Shown here: positions 62,127 to 64,000 of the stretch, in pieces | Numbering within the stretch: position 1 is the first letter of the stretch | Layout of the letters: the number at the start of each line of letters is the position of its first letter | Source: Herbaspirillum rhizosphaerae_A | GTDB lineage: Bacteria > Pseudomonadota > Gammaproteobacteria > Burkholderiales > Burkholderiaceae_D | Length of the DNA: 64,000 bases | Direction: 5' to 3' | NCBI RefSeq assembly: GCF_046025915.1 | Contig: NZ_JAQQFR010000001.1 | Coordinates: 124,001 to 188,000, forward strand | Notes under the pieces: generated by a model | The model's input: the letters and a program-made list of their open reading frames with translations, nothing else | Databases searched by the model: none | What the model was told of the DNA's origin: nothing | Program-made: the position numbers and the translations under genes

Positions 62127-62456
62127 ATGACCTACAAGAATATTGTCCTGGCAGTCTTGCTGGCCACGAGCGCTGCATCGGCAGTGCTGATGGCGCCGGC
62201 AGCACAAGCGCAAGCACGCACCTCGGTGGATATCCGCATCGGCACGCCACCTCCACCACCACGTTATGAACGCGCGCCACCGCCACGTGGCGGCTACGTG
62301 TGGGCGCCGGGTTACTGGGCATGGAATGGCCATCGCCACGTCTGGGTCGGCGGTCACTGGGAGCGCGTACGCCGTGGCTACCATCGCTATGCCCCACCAG
62401 GCTGGCATCAGGATCCGGACGGCTGGCGTTTCAATCGCGGTGGCTGGGAACGTTGA
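62127..62456 (+). CDS. Small secreted YXWGXW-type repeat protein
   Basis: 109 residues: signal peptide cut near AAQAQA, a Pro-rich stretch (TPPPPPRYERAPPPRGG), then Tyr/Trp/Gly/His/Arg-rich short repeats (YVWAPGYWAWNGHRHVWVGGHWERVRRGYHRY). This is the pattern of YXWGXW repeat proteins in proteobacteria, small periplasmic or surface proteins of unknown role. Own ribosome site and terminator. Confidence 0.82.
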   Translation: MTYKNIVLAVLLATSAASAVLMAPAAQAQARTSVDIRIGTPPPPPRYERAPPPRGGYVWAPGYWAWNGHRHVWVGGHWERVRRGYHRYAPPGWHQDPDGWRFNRGGWER

Positions 62457-62484
62457 TCCGGAAGCTCCGATCCTCGTCGAAGCA

Positions 62485-62517
62485 AAAAAGCCTGCATGGT
62501 AACCATGCAGGCTTTTT
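62485..62517. terminator. Bidirectional intrinsic terminator
   Basis: Stem of about 15 bp, AAAAAGCCTGCATGG paired with CCATGCAGGCTTTTT around TAA, with A-run and T-run on either side. It serves the YXWGXW gene (plus) and the PPOX gene (minus), whose ends converge here. Confidence 0.9.
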
Positions 62518-62549
62518 AATTGCTGCAGCCTTGCCGCAAAAAACACCTG

Positions 62550-63177
62550 TCAGTACAGCGTCGTCTTCACGCGTTCCGGCAAGGCGGCATCATAGGCAGC
62601 GCCATCAATAGCCGCCTGGCTGACACGCTCCAGAATCTGCCCCGGCGTCGGCAGGCTGCTGCGCTCGACATGGCGTGCAGCGTCCCACAATCCGGCGCGC
62701 GCCACCGCACGCGAGCATTGAAAGAAAATCGTCTCCACCTTGATCACCAGAACCACCTTGGGTTGCTTGTCGTCGATGGCATAGCGCGCAAGCAAGGCCG
62801 GATCGGTGCTGATGCGTGCACGACCGTTGATCCGCAGCGTCTCGCCCAGACCCGGAATCAGAAACAGCATCGCCACGCGTGGATCGCTGATCAGATTGCG
62901 CAGACTGTCGATACGATTATTGCCGCGACGCTCGGGAAGGATCACCGTGTGAGCGTCGACCACGTCGACAAAACCACGCGGATCGCCGCGCGGCGAACAA
63001 TCCAGACCATCCGGCCCGACCGTCGCCAGAGCAAGAAAAGGCGATGCGGCGATCCATTGCCGGTAGTACTCGTCGATGTGATCGAGTTCTTTGGCCAGCG
63101 AGGCCTGTGCAGGCTGGCCGAACAAGGCTTCCAGCTTCTCTACGGTCTCAATATCGAATTGATGATCTGCCAACATG
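62550..63177 (-). CDS. Pyridoxamine 5'-phosphate oxidase family (PPOX-type) flavoprotein
   Basis: 208 residues. SPFLALATVGPDGLDCSPRGDPRGFVDVVD, LPERRGNNRIDSLRNLISDPRVAMLFLIPGLGETLRINGRARI matches the MSMEG_1061-type FMN-dependent PPOX group. FMN binding is likely; the reaction is unknown. ATG 63177 has AAAGGAG 6 nt upstream; the frame to 63236 is not supported. Confidence 0.87.
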
Positions 63178-63222
63178 CAACGCTCCTTTGATAGTCTCAA
63201 ATTCTGTTCGCTGGAATGACCG

Positions 63223-64000
63223 TCACCGCCTACCATGCCGATGCGCCTTCAACGCAAACCGCGCGGGATCCAGCAAACCCAGCAAGTCTTTAGCCAGCGG
63301 TGCCGGTTCTCCCTCCAGATGGCAGGCGAGAATTTCTGCTGCGAGCGGCGCCCAGATCAGGCCGCGTGATGCGCAAGCCAGCAGGCCGTGCAGTTGCGGC
63401 TGACGCGGTACGTCCCGCAGTTGCACCTCTCCCGCGCTGGCTAGTGCAGCATCATCCGGCAAGGAGCCGATCAATGGCAAGCGGTCGGCCGACACGCAAC
63501 GAAAACCGACCCGGCCCGACAAGGGCATGTCATTTGCAGCCGACGTCAATGTGGCTGCCAGCTCGGGTTGCCGCAGCAACTGACCAAGCTTATCGAGATT
63601 GCCGCGATGGCTGTCGATGCGCAATGCCGGATCATCGTCCTGATCGTAGCTGGCGCCCATGCTGATCACGCCGTCAACCGCGCCGGTAAGATAGCCATCG
63701 CCGCACAATACAAAAGGCAAGTCCGGCAAAGCGGAGGCAGGCAAATGACTGACCTGCCCGCGTATCGCCTGCAAGGGCAAAGAATCGGCCTGCGCAAATC
63801 GTGTGGCATGCATGCCGTTGGCCAGAATGACGACCGGCGCTTGCGCAATCATTTTTCCATCCACATTGCAGACCTGCCAGGTATCGTCGGTACGCCGCAA
63901 AGAACTCGCCGTCTGCTGGAAGTGCCGCTGTACGCGGTCGCCACATGCCTCCAGCATTGCTTCGCAGACGATGGCCGGCCGCAACCAGCCGCCGGTCGGG
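63223..64000 (-). CDS. mnmC: tRNA 5-methylaminomethyl-2-thiouridine biosynthesis protein MnmC, C-terminal FAD domain (partial)
   Basis: The frame is open to the right edge and continues outside; the first visible residues are PTGGWLRPAIVCEAML, a conserved MnmC stretch, so the ATG at 63984 is internal. Visible: about 259 residues of the FAD-dependent oxidoreductase domain, with ILANGMHATRFAQ, GYLTGAVDGVISMGASYDQDDDP, GRVGFRCVSADRLPLIG and HGLLACASRGLIWAPLAAEILA. MnmC converts cmnm5s2U to mnm5s2U at wobble position 34. The N-terminal methyltransferase domain, if fused, lies outside. Confidence 0.85.
   Translation of the reverse strand, partial: PTGGWLRPAIVCEAMLEACGDRVQRHFQQTASSLRRTDDTWQVCNVDGKMIAQAPVVILANGMHATRFAQADSLPLQAIRGQVSHLPASALPDLPFVLCGDGYLTGAVDGVISMGASYDQDDDPALRIDSHRGNLDKLGQLLRQPELAATLTSAANDMPLSGRVGFRCVSADRLPLIGSLPDDAALASAGEVQLRDVPRQPQLHGLLACASRGLIWAPLAAEILACHLEGEPAPLAKDLLGLLDPARFALKAHRHGRR

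Overview
The window reads as ordinary chromosome of a betaproteobacterium of the Oxalobacteraceae, most like Herbaspirillum. The evidence is the gene order: tRNA-Tyr/Gly/Thr-tuf-tRNA-Trp-secE-nusG; gshA-gshB-EIIA-HPr-EI; a porin-glnK-amtB operon like the orf1(nlmA)-glnK-amtB operon described in Herbaspirillum seropedicae; rsmB-DUF4390-ntrY-ntrX; and lineage families such as DUF1840, DUF3567 and DUF3717. A phasin gene indicates polyhydroxyalkanoate storage. I see no prophage, IS transposase, rRNA or CRISPR.

Layout. 0-2.8 kb: translation and secretion operon read leftwards (tRNAs, tuf, secE, nusG) from a near-consensus promoter. 2.8-11.4 kb: ampG, metX-metW, and the gshA-gshB-PTS operon. The metX leader holds a promoter, a SAM-II-like riboswitch and an intrinsic terminator. 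11.6-14.5 kb: nitrogen-limitation operon (porin, PII, ammonium channel) with a sigma-54 promoter. 15-23 kb: ubiK, comM and several transporters. 23.2-29.1 kb: rsmB, DUF4390, an NtrY-like kinase, and an NtrX-like regulator that lacks the AAA+ domain. 29.4-33 kb: TrmB-like methyltransferase, DMT transporter, Kup.

33.3-51.2 kb is the main accessory region and looks like a sulfur-scavenging island. A rightward sulfonate-type ABC system (two tandem binding proteins, ATPase, NTF2-like protein, permease) is separated by a compound inverted repeat from a leftward ten-gene operon. That operon encodes two SfnB-like flavin oxidoreductases, two peptide-type binding proteins, DppB/DppC-like permeases, a carboxymuconolactone-decarboxylase-family protein, a luciferase-like flavin monooxygenase of the NtaA/DmoA family, a fused double ATPase and a MetQ-like lipoprotein. 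Together they suggest import of an unknown, possibly peptide-like or thioether, organosulfur compound and its oxidative desulfurisation.

51.4-64 kb: DUF3717, patatin-like lipase, phasin with a candidate PhaR operator, an IclR-regulated polar amino acid (probably histidine) transporter with hutG and hutD, an FAD oxidoreductase, LtrA, a small YXWGXW-type secreted protein, a PPOX-family protein, and the C-terminal part of mnmC running off the right edge.

Protein family calls rest on reading motifs and context by eye; no database search was possible.
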